Shown piece by piece: positions 42,955 to 53,109 of a stretch of 64,000 bases of DNA. The position numbers were made by a program, and so were the translations under genes. The DNA is taken from positions 62,001 through 126,000 of the forward strand of contig NZ_JAIUJS010000001.1 of the NCBI RefSeq assembly GCF_020166345.1, read 5' to 3'. Under the pieces are notes generated by a model, which worked only from the letters and a program-made list of their open reading frames with translations, was not told the origin of the DNA and searched no databases. Within the stretch, counting starts at the first letter, position 1. Each line of letters begins with the position of its first letter. Source of the DNA: Winogradskyella vincentii (lineage in GTDB: Bacteria; Bacteroidota; Bacteroidia; Flavobacteriales; Flavobacteriaceae).

Positions 42955-44355
42955 ATGAAAACATTTAGTTTATATACACACTATAAAAAGATACTTGCAG
43001 ATACTATCACACCTGTTAGCATTTATCTTAAAATTCGAGATAAATTCCCTAACAGTATTTTGTTAGAGAGTAGTGACTACCACGCTAATGACAATAGTTT
43101 TTCTTATATCTGCTGTAACCCAATAGCATCTATAGAAGTTAAAAACGGATCAATCTATCAGAATTATCCAGATGGGAGCTCAAAGGTCAACCATGTAAAA
43201 ACGGTGAGCGTTGTTGAAGAAATACAAAAATTCACAAAGCGTTTTAAGGTTGAAGCTAATAAAGAATTTAAATTTATAAACAACGGTATTTTTGGGTATA
43301 CCGCCTATGATGCTGTGAAATATTTTGAGGATATAGAAATCTCAAACAAACCAGATTCTATAGAAATTCCAGAGATTTATTATGCGGTCTACCAAAATAT
43401 AATCGCCATTAATCATTTTAAAAATGAGGCCTATATTTTTGCACATTGCTTTGATACCGAAAATAATATTGAAACGCTACTACAGCTAATTCAAAGGAGG
43501 CAATATGCATCTTATGATTTTGATACTGATGGCGATATAGAGTCTAATCTAACTGACGATGAATACAAAGAACATGTTGAACTTGCAAAGAAACATTGTG
43601 CGCGCGGTGATGTATTTCAGCTTGTATTATCTAAACAGTTTTCTCAAAAATTTAGTGGCGATGAATTTAATGTATACCGAGCACTAAGAAGTATAAACCC
43701 ATCTCCTTATTTATTCTATTTTGATTACGGCAATTTTAAAATTTTTGGAAGCTCACCAGAAGCACAGCTTATTGTAAACGATGGGAAAGCAGAAATACAT
43801 CCAATTGCTGGTACATTTAGACGTACAGGAAACGATTTAAAAGATGCTGAGCTGGCTGAAAGTTTAATAAACGACGATAAGGAAAATAGTGAACACGTAA
43901 TGCTAGTTGATTTGGCGAGAAATGATTTAAGCAGACACGGTCATAACGTTAAGGTAGAAACATATAGAGAGGTACAGTTCTTCTCACATGTTATTCACCT
44001 TGTCAGTAAGGTCACTGGCATAAAAAACAAAGGAACTGAGACTATGCAAGTAGTTGCAGATACATTTCCTGCAGGAACTTTAAGTGGTGCTCCAAAACAT
44101 ATGGCGATGCAACTCATAGAAAAATATGAAAAAACCAGCAGAGGATATTATGGAGGTGCGATTGGTTTTATGGATTTTGAAGGCAATTACAATCACGCTA
44201 TAATGATAAGGACGTTTTTAAGTAAAAACCATAAATTATTTTGGCAAGCTGGTGCTGGATTGGTTGCAAAATCTGAACCAGAAAGTGAATTACAAGAAGT
44301 ATACAACAAGCTTGGTGCATTAACCAATGCTATAGAACAAGCTAAAGATATTTAA
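42955..44355 (+). CDS. trpE: anthranilate synthase component I
   Basis: A 466-residue enzyme that forms anthranilate from chorismate using ammonia from TrpG. The N-terminal Trp-binding motif LLESS (36-40) is present, so feedback inhibition by tryptophan is expected. The chorismate-binding domain shows SPYLFYFDYG, GSSPEAQLIV, HPIAGTFRRTG, HVMLVDLARND, PAGTLSGAPKHMAMQLIE and the GGAIGF segment. First structural gene after the attenuator; trpG begins two bases after its stop codon. Confidence 0.95.
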   Translation: MKTFSLYTHYKKILADTITPVSIYLKIRDKFPNSILLESSDYHANDNSFSYICCNPIASIEVKNGSIYQNYPDGSSKVNHVKTVSVVEEIQKFTKRFKVEANKEFKFINNGIFGYTAYDAVKYFEDIEISNKPDSIEIPEIYYAVYQNIIAINHFKNEAYIFAHCFDTENNIETLLQLIQRRQYASYDFDTDGDIESNLTDDEYKEHVELAKKHCARGDVFQLVLSKQFSQKFSGDEFNVYRALRSINPSPYLFYFDYGNFKIFGSSPEAQLIVNDGKAEIHPIAGTFRRTGNDLKDAELAESLINDDKENSEHVMLVDLARNDLSRHGHNVKVETYREVQFFSHVIHLVSKVTGIKNKGTETMQVVADTFPAGTLSGAPKHMAMQLIEKYEKTSRGYYGGAIGFMDFEGNYNHAIMIRTFLSKNHKLFWQAGAGLVAKSEPESELQEVYNKLGALTNAIEQAKDI

Positions 44356-44356
44356 G

Positions 44357-44923
44357 ATGAAAAAAGTTTTAGTTATTGACAATTACGATAGTTTCACTTA
44401 TAACTTGGTGCATTACCTAGAGGATTTAAAATGCGAGGTAACTGTAAAAAGAAACGATAAATTAACTCTAAATGAGGTTGAAGCTTTTGATAAAATTGTT
44501 TTGTCACCAGGACCTGGTATACCAGATGAAGCTGGTCTTTTAAAAGATATAATTGCAAAATACGCATCTACCAAAAGTATTTTTGGCGTGTGTCTTGGCC
44601 AGCAAGCCATAGCAGAGGTATTTGGAGGCTCACTAGATAATCTCGATCAGGTTTACCATGGTGTTGCCACAGATATAACATTATCAGTTGATGATGAGGT
44701 ATTGTTTAAAGGATTAGACAAAACATTTGAAGTAGGCAGATATCACTCTTGGGTTGTAAGTGCAATTTTACCAGATAGTTTAGAGGCGACTTCTTTTGAT
44801 GAAAATGGTCAAATAATGTCATTAAGGCATAAAGAATACGATGTGAAAGGTGTACAATATCACCCTGAATCTGTTCTTACACCTAATGGAAAAAAAATAC
44901 TTGAAAACTGGGTGAATAGTTAA
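44357..44923 (+). CDS. trpG: anthranilate synthase component II (glutamine amidotransferase)
   Basis: A 188-residue class I amidotransferase. Motifs are VIDNYDSFTYNLVHYL, LSPGPGIPDEAG, GVCLGQQAIAEVFGG with catalytic C79, and YHPESVLTPNG with the catalytic His and Glu. It hydrolyses glutamine to feed TrpE. In some bacteria it doubles as PabA; a separate copy cannot be excluded here. Confidence 0.95.
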   Translation: MKKVLVIDNYDSFTYNLVHYLEDLKCEVTVKRNDKLTLNEVEAFDKIVLSPGPGIPDEAGLLKDIIAKYASTKSIFGVCLGQQAIAEVFGGSLDNLDQVYHGVATDITLSVDDEVLFKGLDKTFEVGRYHSWVVSAILPDSLEATSFDENGQIMSLRHKEYDVKGVQYHPESVLTPNGKKILENWVNS

Positions 44924-44925
44924 TT

Positions 44926-45918
44926 ATGAAAGAAATTTTGAACAGACTCATAAATCAAGAAAGCATCAGTAGTGATGAGGCTAAAGCCGTTTTGGTAAAT
45001 ATTTCAAAAGGAATGTATAACCAGAGTCAAATTGCTTCTTTTCTTACGATTTATATGATGCGTAGTATCACTATTGAAGAATTGAGAGGATTCAGAGATG
45101 CACTTTTAGAATTATGCATTCCTGTTGAACTTGACGAAATTGACACTATAGATTTATGTGGTACAGGAGGTGATGGAAAGGATACTTTTAATATTTCAAC
45201 ATTGTCATCTTTTATAACTGCAGGTGCAGGTGTAAAAGTTACCAAGCATGGAAATTATGGAGTTTCATCAACTTGTGGCTCCTCAAATGTTATGGAGAAT
45301 TTAGGTATCAAATTTACAAATGACATTGACTTTCTAAGAAAAAGCATTGATAAGACTAACATTTGCGTTTTACATGCACCACTATTTCATCCGGCTATGA
45401 AAAATGTAGCACCAATTCGACGAGAATTAGGCGTTAAGACCTTTTTTAATATGCTAGGACCAATGGTAAATCCTGCATTTCCAAAAAACCAAATGGTTGG
45501 TGTATTTAATTTAGAGTTGTTAAGGCTTTATGGTTATCTATACCAAGAAACAGATAAGAACTACGCCATCGTTCATGCATTAGATGGCTATGATGAAATA
45601 TCCTTAACAGGAAAAACAAAAGTAATTACCAATGATTCAGAATTACTCTTTAGTCCGAAGGAAATTGGATTAAATCAGGTCAATCAGTCTGAAATTTTCG
45701 GTGGTGATACTGTAAAGGACGCTTCAAGTTTATTCAAAAAAATAATTAATGGCGATGGTACAACAGCCCAAAACGAAGTTGTGCTCGCCAATTCGGGCTT
45801 AGCAATAGCAACGGCCAATAAAATTGATCATAAAGCGGGTATTGAAATGGCAAAAGAATCCTTGTTTGGTGGGAAAGCAAAGCAATGTTTAACAAAACTG
45901 ATTGAACTTAGTAAATGA
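44926..45918 (+). CDS. trpD: anthranilate phosphoribosyltransferase
   Basis: A 330-residue enzyme that transfers the phosphoribosyl group of PRPP to anthranilate. It shows DLCGTGGDGKDTFNIST (PRPP loop), KHGNYGVSSTCGSSNVME, and PIRRELGVKTFFNMLGPMVNP. The start is two bases after trpG and its end overlaps trpC (ATGA). Confidence 0.95.
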   Translation: MKEILNRLINQESISSDEAKAVLVNISKGMYNQSQIASFLTIYMMRSITIEELRGFRDALLELCIPVELDEIDTIDLCGTGGDGKDTFNISTLSSFITAGAGVKVTKHGNYGVSSTCGSSNVMENLGIKFTNDIDFLRKSIDKTNICVLHAPLFHPAMKNVAPIRRELGVKTFFNMLGPMVNPAFPKNQMVGVFNLELLRLYGYLYQETDKNYAIVHALDGYDEISLTGKTKVITNDSELLFSPKEIGLNQVNQSEIFGGDTVKDASSLFKKIINGDGTTAQNEVVLANSGLAIATANKIDHKAGIEMAKESLFGGKAKQCLTKLIELSK

Positions 45919-46700
45919 ACATTTTAGACAAAATAGTATTTGATAAACGCAAAGAAGTTGAACTTCGTAAGGCTTTAATTCCAAAGAGTCAACTAGAAGC
46001 ATCTGTGCTATTTAATAGACCTACACATAGTCTTTCAAAAGCTTTGAGAACTAGTAGTTCTGGCATTATCGCTGAACACAAACGCAGATCACCATCTAAA
46101 GCCGAAATTAATTATAACCTCAATGTTCAAGATGTAGCAGTAGGATACGAAAATGCAGGAGTTTGTGGTATGTCTGTATTAACAGACGGTAAGTATTTTG
46201 GTGGTTCTTTAGACGATTTATTAATTGCAAGATCAAGTTGTCAATTACCACTATTGAGAAAAGAATTTATTATTGACGAATATCAAATCTTAGAAGCAAA
46301 GGCTTATGGTGCAGATGTAATTTTACTGATTGCTGCCATTTTAACAAGAGATGATATAAAGTCTTTGTCAGAATTTGCTAAATCATTACAGCTCGATGTA
46401 CTACTCGAAGTACATAACGAGGAAGAATTACATAAATCAATTATGCCTTCGTTAGATATGCTGGGTGTTAACAATAGAGATCTAAAAACCTTTAATGTTA
46501 GTTTAGAAACATCTAAACTACTTAGTAATTTAATACCCGATGAATTTGTAAAAGTTTCTGAGAGTGGTATAAGCTCTATTGAGGCTATTAAAGAATTGCA
46601 ACCGTTTGGTTATAAAGGATTCCTAATAGGTGAAAATTTTATGAAAACAGACAATCCAGGTAAAAGTGCAACTCAATTTATAAATAATATCAACTCATGA
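45915..46700 (+). CDS. trpC: indole-3-glycerol phosphate synthase
   Basis: A 261-residue TIM barrel. Motifs IIAEHKRRSPSKAEIN, VLTDGKYFGGSLDDL, LLRKEFIIDEYQI, EVHNEEEL, LGVNNRDLKTFNV and VSESGI carry the usual Lys, Glu and Asn catalytic residues. It is a separate gene from trpF, not a fusion. Overlaps both neighbours by four bases. Confidence 0.95.
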   Translation: MNILDKIVFDKRKEVELRKALIPKSQLEASVLFNRPTHSLSKALRTSSSGIIAEHKRRSPSKAEINYNLNVQDVAVGYENAGVCGMSVLTDGKYFGGSLDDLLIARSSCQLPLLRKEFIIDEYQILEAKAYGADVILLIAAILTRDDIKSLSEFAKSLQLDVLLEVHNEEELHKSIMPSLDMLGVNNRDLKTFNVSLETSKLLSNLIPDEFVKVSESGISSIEAIKELQPFGYKGFLIGENFMKTDNPGKSATQFINNINS

Positions 46701-47311
46701 AACTGAAGGTTTGTGGAATGAAATATCTTAATAATATGGAGGCTGTAGCAAAACTGCGACCTGACTTTTTAGGGTTTATATTCTACGATAAATCCTCAAG
46801 ATATTTTAATGGTGATATACCTTACTTACCAGAAGCCATTAAAAAAGTTGGTGTGTTTGTAAATGAAGACTTAGAAACATTACAAAGTATAATAAAAGAA
46901 CAAAAATTAGATGTGGTTCAATTACATGGACAAGAATCACCAGAGTATTGTTCTCAACTCGAAAACGCAGAAATAATCAAAGTATTTTCAATAAAAGATA
47001 CATTTAACTTTTCAGTGCTATTACCTTACGAAGAGGTCTGCGATTATTATCTTTTTGACACAAAAGGCAAACTACCTGGAGGCAATGGTTACACTTTTAA
47101 TTGGGATGTTTTAAAGGATTATCCATCAACCAAACCATTTTTTCTTAGTGGTGGAATTGGTTTAAAAGAGGTAGAAAAACTTAAAGATTTTATAGATAGT
47201 CCAGCTTCAAAATATTGCTATTCTTTAGATGTAAATAGCAAATTTGAAATAAACCCTGGAGTAAAAAACATTAATGAATTAGAAAAATTTAAATATGAGT
47301 TACAACATTAA
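46697..47311 (+). CDS. trpF: phosphoribosylanthranilate isomerase
   Basis: A 204-residue TIM barrel with the catalytic Cys in [41 protein letters not shown], catalytic Asp in [18 protein letters not shown], and [13 protein letters not shown]. It ends 17 bases inside trpB. Confidence 0.94.
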   Translation: MKLKVCGMKYLNNMEAVAKLRPDFLGFIFYDKSSRYFNGDIPYLPEAIKKVGVFVNEDLETLQSIIKEQKLDVVQLHGQESPEYCSQLENAEIIKVFSIKDTFNFSVLLPYEEVCDYYLFDTKGKLPGGNGYTFNWDVLKDYPSTKPFFLSGGIGLKEVEKLKDFIDSPASKYCYSLDVNSKFEINPGVKNINELEKFKYELQH

Positions 47312-48476
47312 CGAAAAAGGCTATTATGGGGAGTTTGGTGGTGCATATATACCAGAAATGCTGTACCCAAATATTGAAGAACTCAGCCAGAATTACATAA
47401 AGATTTCTGAAGACCCTTCTTTTAAAGAAGAGTTTAATCAGTTATTAAAAGATTATGTTGGCAGGCCCTCACCTCTATATTTTGCAAAGCGACTTTCAGA
47501 AAAATACAATACCAAAATTTATCTAAAGCGCGAAGACTTAAATCACACTGGTGCTCACAAAGTAAACAATACAATTGGTCAGATTTTATTAGCAAAACGA
47601 CTTGGTAAAACACGCATTATTGCTGAGACAGGTGCTGGTCAACATGGTGTTGCTACTGCGACCGTTTGTGCTCTTATGGGAATTGAATGTGTAGTGTATA
47701 TGGGTGAAATTGATATTGCTAGGCAAGCTCCAAACGTAGCACGTATGAAAATGTTGGGCGCCAAAGTTGTACCTGCACTATCAGGAAGCAGAACATTAAA
47801 GGATGCCACAAATGAGGCTATGAGAGATTGGATCAACAACCCGGTAAACACGCATTACATTGTTGGCAGTGTTGTAGGACCTCATCCATATCCAGATATG
47901 GTAGCAAGATTTCAAGCCATTGTATCTGAAGAAATTAAGACCCAACTTAAAGAAAAAGAAGGTACAGAAAATCCGGACTATCTCATTGCCTGTGTTGGTG
48001 GTGGTAGTAATGCTGCAGGCACCTATTATCATTATTTAGACAATACAGATGTAAATATCATCGCAGTCGAAGCTGCCGGAAAGGGTGTAGATTCAGGTCA
48101 AAGTGCTGCAACTTCTGTTCTAGGAAAAGAAGGTATTATTCATGGTAGTAAAACCTTATTAATGCAAACGAATGATGGTCAAATCACAGAACCTTACTCT
48201 ATTTCTGCTGGATTGGATTATCCAGGCGTTGGCCCAATGCATGCTAATTTATATAAAACAGGTAGGGCAGAATTCATTGCCATAACAGATGATGAAGCTA
48301 TGACGGCTGGTTTGGAGCTATCACAACTAGAAGGGATTATACCTGCTATTGAAACTTCGCATGCCTTAGCAGTATTTGAACATAAAACCTTCAATCCAGA
48401 TGATATCATTGTAGTTAACCTATCTGGAAGAGGTGATAAAGATTTACAGAATTACATTGACTATTTCAAACTATAA
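47295..48476 (+). CDS. trpB: tryptophan synthase beta chain
   Basis: A 393-residue PLP enzyme joining indole and serine. PLP lysine K89 lies in [14 protein letters not shown]. Other motifs are [17 protein letters not shown], the phosphate loop [15 protein letters not shown], and [16 protein letters not shown]. The length and the N-terminal [13 protein letters not shown] are typical of TrpB1. It is separated from trpA by a lipoprotein gene. Confidence 0.96.
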   Translation: MSYNINEKGYYGEFGGAYIPEMLYPNIEELSQNYIKISEDPSFKEEFNQLLKDYVGRPSPLYFAKRLSEKYNTKIYLKREDLNHTGAHKVNNTIGQILLAKRLGKTRIIAETGAGQHGVATATVCALMGIECVVYMGEIDIARQAPNVARMKMLGAKVVPALSGSRTLKDATNEAMRDWINNPVNTHYIVGSVVGPHPYPDMVARFQAIVSEEIKTQLKEKEGTENPDYLIACVGGGSNAAGTYYHYLDNTDVNIIAVEAAGKGVDSGQSAATSVLGKEGIIHGSKTLLMQTNDGQITEPYSISAGLDYPGVGPMHANLYKTGRAEFIAITDDEAMTAGLELSQLEGIIPAIETSHALAVFEHKTFNPDDIIVVNLSGRGDKDLQNYIDYFKL

Positions 48477-48521
48477 AATTGAAGTGTTTTCAATAATGAT
48501 GGCACTATAAATTACAACAAA

Positions 48522-49379
48522 ATGAAATTTAAAATTATCATAGTCATAGCTCTGGTTTTACTAGTAACTGTTTCTTGCAAACAAAAGAAGGGTCAAGGTG
48601 AAAAACAAATACAAAAAACAGCAGAATATGAATTAGTAGACTTAGGTAGTGGAATTCTGGTCGAGCAATTTGACTCCATTGTCAAAGATGAAAACAAGTA
48701 CAATCGTAACAATAAAGTTTTTAAGGTCGGTAATGTTTTTGAATACGCATTTAAACATATAACAGTCGACGGAAAAACAAAATATTATAAAATTGATGAA
48801 GACAAAATATGGGATTTTGTAGAAGAGGTTGACCAAGATTCAACCACGATTACCTCAGTTAAAATTAGTGTTCAAGACGAAAATGCGATGGCGCGACATA
48901 TTCCTGATTATAATCAAACGAACTTAAAATACTTAATTGACAAAAATATAGGTTACTCTACCTCTGGAGCCATTGAAAATGAAGCCAATATTTGGATACA
49001 TCCACCTCGAGATAGATACTTCGAAATTTTAGAACTCAATCCATTTCCTTACATAAAATTACCTGCCAAAATTGGTGATTCATGGACATGGAATCTAAGA
49101 ATTGGAGATGGCTGGTCTGACCATCGTTGGAAAGTCTGGGAAGGTCAAATTGAAAACAATTATGAATATAAAATTACGGATAAAAGAAACATTTCAACGG
49201 AATTTGGAAAATTAAAATGTTTAGTAGTTGAGTCTAATGCCAAAAGTAGAATTGGTGAAACAAAGCTCACTTCCTATTTTCATAATAAATATGGCTTCGT
49301 AAAATTAGAATACACAAATATTGATGGTAGTAAAACTATTCTCGAACTAGTAAATTTTAAAACCAAAGATGACAAATAG
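48522..49379 (+). CDS. lipoprotein of unknown function inserted in the trp operon
   Basis: A 285-residue protein with lipoprotein signal KIIIVIALVLLVTVSCKQ. The mature part is rich in charged and aromatic residues (GDSWTWNLRIGDGWSDHRW, EIGKLKCLVVESNAKSR-type strands), a look seen in beta-rich extracytoplasmic proteins. I do not recognise the family. It lies 45 bases after trpB and overlaps the trpA start by 11 bases, so it must be co-transcribed and trpA may depend on it for translation. No link to tryptophan is evident. Confidence 0.65.
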   Translation: MKFKIIIVIALVLLVTVSCKQKKGQGEKQIQKTAEYELVDLGSGILVEQFDSIVKDENKYNRNNKVFKVGNVFEYAFKHITVDGKTKYYKIDEDKIWDFVEEVDQDSTTITSVKISVQDENAMARHIPDYNQTNLKYLIDKNIGYSTSGAIENEANIWIHPPRDRYFEILELNPFPYIKLPAKIGDSWTWNLRIGDGWSDHRWKVWEGQIENNYEYKITDKRNISTEFGKLKCLVVESNAKSRIGETKLTSYFHNKYGFVKLEYTNIDGSKTILELVNFKTKDDK

Positions 49380-50133
49380 AATAAATAAGAAATTACAAGA
49401 GGACAAGAAGTTACTCTCCATATATTTTACGGCTGGTTATCCAAATATTGATGATACAGTCACCACCATACAAAACCTTGAAAAAAATGGTGTGGATATG
49501 ATTGAAATAGGACTACCTTTTAGTGATCCATTAGCTGATGGACCAACGATTCAAGCAAGCTCTACCCAAGCTCTAAAAAATGGTATGACTAGTGAGCTTC
49601 TTTTTGAGCAATTAAAAGACATCCGTAAAACAGTTAGCATCCCATTAATTATCATGGGTTATTTTAATCCTATGCTTCAATATGGTGTTGATGCTTTTTG
49701 CAAGAAGTGTCAGGAAATTGGTATCGATGGACTTATCATTCCAGATTTGCCTGTAGATGTGTACCATTCTGACTATAAAAGTATTTTTGAATCCTATGGT
49801 TTAATAAACATCTTTTTAATCACGCCACAAACTTCAGATGAGCGTATTAGATTTATAGATTCAGTTTCAGACGGATTCATTTACATGGTAAGCTCCGCAA
49901 GTACTACAGGAGCCAAATCAGGGTTTGGCGATGAGCAAGAGGCCTACTTTACTCGTATTGCAAACATGAAATTAAATAACCCACAAATTGTAGGTTTTGG
50001 TATTTCTAATAGCGATACATTTACACAAGCCACAAAATATGCAAAGGGTGCAATAATTGGTAGTGCCTTTATTAAGCACGTTACAAATAATGGCGTTGAT
50101 ACCATTGACCAATTTGTAAAAACAATAATTTAA
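49369..50133 (+). CDS. trpA: tryptophan synthase alpha chain
   Basis: A 254-residue TIM barrel that releases indole from indole-3-glycerol phosphate. The catalytic Glu and Asp lie in MIEIGLPFSDPLADGPTIQ. Other motifs are PLIIMGYFNPMLQYG, DGLIIPDLPVD, FIYMVSSASTTGA and GFGISNS. The ATG is inside the end of the lipoprotein gene. Confidence 0.95.
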   Translation: MTNRINKKLQEDKKLLSIYFTAGYPNIDDTVTTIQNLEKNGVDMIEIGLPFSDPLADGPTIQASSTQALKNGMTSELLFEQLKDIRKTVSIPLIIMGYFNPMLQYGVDAFCKKCQEIGIDGLIIPDLPVDVYHSDYKSIFESYGLINIFLITPQTSDERIRFIDSVSDGFIYMVSSASTTGAKSGFGDEQEAYFTRIANMKLNNPQIVGFGISNSDTFTQATKYAKGAIIGSAFIKHVTNNGVDTIDQFVKTII

Positions 50134-50134
50134 C

Positions 50135-50347
50135 ATGAAGCTCACAACGGATTGGCGTATTATTATTCTTTTATGTCTAACACTAGGCTTAGCGCCATTT
50201 TTCCCAGAACCACATGTTATTGGTAAACTCAGATGGCTTTTTGGTGGTGCAAAGGGCATGCAACTTATGGATTATTTTGATTTGGTATTGCACGGTTTCC
50301 CATTTATACTGCTTATACGACTCATTATTATAAAACTTAAAAAATAA
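50135..50347 (+). CDS. small membrane protein following trpA
   Basis: A 70-residue protein with two hydrophobic segments (IIILLCLTLGLAPFFP and FPFILLIRLIIIKL) and the motif GGAKGMQLMDYFDLVLHG. It starts one base after the trpA stop, so it is the last gene of the trp transcript. Similar small proteins are sometimes labelled RND transporter, which its size rules out. Confidence 0.65.
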   Translation: MKLTTDWRIIILLCLTLGLAPFFPEPHVIGKLRWLFGGAKGMQLMDYFDLVLHGFPFILLIRLIIIKLKK

Positions 50348-50402
50348 TCAACCTTACTTCATTTCAAGTGCCTCTACCAACCCTTTTCAAAGTTTAATTT
50401 GA

Positions 50403-50410
50403 TATATTTG
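50403..50410 (+). promoter_or_regulatory. candidate -7 box of the tandem esterase operon
   Basis: TATATTTG matches TAnnTTTG, 40 bases before the ATG at 50451. The -33 element is not clear. Confidence 0.45.
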
Positions 50411-50450
50411 AGAGATAGCTTCTTATAAACAATAAAGCAAAACTCTCACA

Positions 50451-51335
50451 ATGAAAAAAACTATTTTACTCCTTTTATTTTCTTTCATCCTAAGTGCCAC
50501 ATTTGCTCAGAGCAAGCTTTTAGTAAGCCTTCCCATGAAGAGCAAATTATTAAATATCGATGTGAAATATTCAGTGTATTTGCCACAAGGATTTGAGGAC
50601 ACTGAAAAAGAGTATCCAGTGGTATATCTACTAAATGGATATACAGGTGATGAAACGGACTGGGTTAGAATTGGTCATGTAAAAGATATTGCAGATGAAC
50701 TTATAAGAGGCAATAAAATAGAACCTGTGGTTATTGTAATGCCAGATGGTGATGACAGATTATACATGAATAAAGATGATGGCACCTACCCTTATGAAGA
50801 TATGTTTATTAAGGAGCTAATGCCATTTGTTGAAAATAAATATAGAATTAAAAAGCAAAAGCAATTTAGAGGTATTAGTGGTCTATCTATGGGTGGCGCT
50901 GGTAGTTTAAGACTATCTCTTAAATATCACGAACTATTCGGTTCTTGTGCCGCGTTTAGTGCTGGAATAGGAACGGAAGAAGAGATAATAAATGAAAATC
51001 AAGAAAGTTTTGAAGGCTATTTTGGTAGAATATCACCTTCCTTGATTGGTGCAAAAGGCAAAGATCGCATAAATGCAACTATTAAAGATTACAATCTATT
51101 TGATATGATAGATACCAAAGATCCTAGATTATTGGAATCAGTGGATATTTATTTTGATTGTGGTGATGACGATTTTTTGGCTGTGGGTAATGCAATGCTT
51201 CATATAGAATTAACCAAAAAAAGAATTCCACATGAATATAGAGTTAGGGACGGTGCGCATACTTGGAATTTCTGGGTAGATTCATTACCGGTTGGTTTAG
51301 TTTTTATTAGTAATTCAATGCGAACTTCAAAATGA
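50451..51335 (+). CDS. secreted esterase-family alpha/beta-hydrolase (first of a tandem pair)
   Basis: A 294-residue protein with signal peptide LLLFSFILSATFAQS. It shows YPVVYLLNGYTGDETDW, the nucleophile S146 in GISGLSMGGAGSL, an Asp in YFDCGDDDFL and a His in DGAHTWNFW. This is the esterase D/putative esterase family (also seen in feruloyl esterases and antigen 85). The next gene is a close paralogue with the same Ser position. Confidence 0.88.
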   Translation: MKKTILLLLFSFILSATFAQSKLLVSLPMKSKLLNIDVKYSVYLPQGFEDTEKEYPVVYLLNGYTGDETDWVRIGHVKDIADELIRGNKIEPVVIVMPDGDDRLYMNKDDGTYPYEDMFIKELMPFVENKYRIKKQKQFRGISGLSMGGAGSLRLSLKYHELFGSCAAFSAGIGTEEEIINENQESFEGYFGRISPSLIGAKGKDRINATIKDYNLFDMIDTKDPRLLESVDIYFDCGDDDFLAVGNAMLHIELTKKRIPHEYRVRDGAHTWNFWVDSLPVGLVFISNSMRTSK

Positions 51336-52222
51336 AAAAAATCTTAATTCTATCTCTTTTTTATTTCATTGGCGCTATTTCATTTGCACAAAGTGAAGTA
51401 AAGCTGAGCCTTGAAATGGATTCCAAACTATTGGGAAAAAACATTAGATATTCTGTTTACTTACCTGCAGAATATGAAAGCTCAGATAAAGAATTTCCAA
51501 TTCTATATCTGCTCAATGGGTTCACAGGTGATGAAACCGACTGGAACATGGAAGGGCTACTTTCTGATATAGTTAACGAATTAATTAGGGCAGAGAAAAT
51601 TGACCCAATGGTGATTGTAATGCCAGATGGCGATGATAGATTATATATGAATAGAGATGATGGCACCTATCCTTATGAAGACATGCTTATTAAAGAGTTT
51701 ATACCATTTGTTGAAGAAAAATACAATGTAATTAAAGACAAACAATTTAGAGCTATTAGCGGTCTTTCCATGGGAGGAGCTGGGAGCATGAGACTCGCCC
51801 TAAAATACCATAAGCTTTTTGGTGCCTGTGCAGCTTTTAGTCCAAGTATAAGAACCTATGATGAAATAATAAATGACAATTCTAATCATTTTGACAGATA
51901 TTTTGGTAGAATATCTCCTTCTGTAATCGGCAAAAAAGGAGAAGTGAGATATACTGATGCTATTAAAGAATTTGACCTAGTTAATTTTGTTGACACCCAA
52001 GATTTAGAAGACTTAAAATCTGTAGCTATTTATTTTGATTGTGGAGATGATGATTTTTTAACTATAGGTAATACGTCGCTTCACATTAAAATGAAAAATA
52101 AGGGAATCCCACATGAGTTTCGAGTAAGAGATGGTGGCCATACTTGGAATTTCTGGATAGATTCTCTGCCAGAAGGATTGATTTTTATCAGTGACTCCAT
52201 GAGAAAATCTAAAACAAATTAA
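51332..52222 (+). CDS. secreted esterase-family alpha/beta-hydrolase (second of a tandem pair)
   Basis: A 296-residue paralogue of the preceding protein, with signal peptide ILSLFYFIGAISFAQS, YLLNGFTGDETDW, S146 in GLSMGGAGSM, YFDCGDDDFL and DGGHTWNFW. The start overlaps the upstream stop by four bases. The two share most motifs, including LYMNxDDGTYPYEDM, and differ most in the 160-220 region, where substrate contacts are likely. Confidence 0.88.
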   Translation: MKKILILSLFYFIGAISFAQSEVKLSLEMDSKLLGKNIRYSVYLPAEYESSDKEFPILYLLNGFTGDETDWNMEGLLSDIVNELIRAEKIDPMVIVMPDGDDRLYMNRDDGTYPYEDMLIKEFIPFVEEKYNVIKDKQFRAISGLSMGGAGSMRLALKYHKLFGACAAFSPSIRTYDEIINDNSNHFDRYFGRISPSVIGKKGEVRYTDAIKEFDLVNFVDTQDLEDLKSVAIYFDCGDDDFLTIGNTSLHIKMKNKGIPHEFRVRDGGHTWNFWIDSLPEGLIFISDSMRKSKTN

Positions 52223-52236
52223 AATTGAAAAAATCA

Positions 52237-53109
52237 ATGAAATATATTAGCGAATATGCTCAGATACTGTTTGGAATAATACTCGCTAGTATTGGACTAA
52301 AAGCATTTCTTCTTCCAAATGGATTTTTAGATGGTGGAGTTACCGGAATTGCATTATTGGTAAATGAATTAGTGGATATCAGCATTTCATATTTGTTAGT
52401 TTTATTTAGTATACCGTTCATTATTCTAGGTTATTTTACTGTATCAAAACGAATTGTTATAAAATCAATTATTAGTATAATCACACTGGCCCTAATTATT
52501 GAGTTTGAAAATTTTGAAACCATCACAGATGATAAATTGCTGATTTCAATATTTGGAGGTTTGTTTCTAGGAGCGGGAATTGGTATAGCCATTAGAAATG
52601 GATCTGTATTAGATGGCTCCGAAATTTTAGGTGTTTATCTCAACGATCGCTTTGGAGTAAGTATTGGGCAAGTAATCCTCCTTTTTAATATCATACTTTT
52701 TTGCATCACTGCGATTATACTTTCTGTAGAAGTCGCCTTATATTCTATTTTAACCTATATCGTAACGGCTAAAGTTACTGACCTCACGATAGAAGGCTTC
52801 GAAGATTTTATTGGTGTTACGATAGTATCTAAAAAATACGAATTGATTGAAACGGCCATAATGGAAGAATTAGGTGTAGGCATGACTCTTTACAAAGGTA
52901 CAAGAGGATTGGGTAGCTCAGGGAAAACTGAAGATATTGATATTATACACACCATTATCAATCGTATTGATATAAAAAAAATGTATCGGACAGTTAATCT
53001 TATAGACCCAAATGCCTTTATTGTAGAATTTGATGTTAACTCTGTTAAAGGTGGTGTTTTAAGGCATTACTTAGACAAAAAAAAGAATAAAAAACTACCT
53101 GCTCATTAA
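52237..53109 (+). CDS. YitT family membrane protein
   Basis: 290 residues from the ATG at 52237; a TTG at 52225 is in frame. There are five or six membrane helices ([42 protein letters not shown]) and a C-terminal soluble DUF2179 domain ([20 protein letters not shown]). This is the DUF161/YitT architecture. Its function is not known. Confidence 0.88.
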   Translation: MKYISEYAQILFGIILASIGLKAFLLPNGFLDGGVTGIALLVNELVDISISYLLVLFSIPFIILGYFTVSKRIVIKSIISIITLALIIEFENFETITDDKLLISIFGGLFLGAGIGIAIRNGSVLDGSEILGVYLNDRFGVSIGQVILLFNIILFCITAIILSVEVALYSILTYIVTAKVTDLTIEGFEDFIGVTIVSKKYELIETAIMEELGVGMTLYKGTRGLGSSGKTEDIDIIHTIINRIDIKKMYRTVNLIDPNAFIVEFDVNSVKGGVLRHYLDKKKNKKLPAH

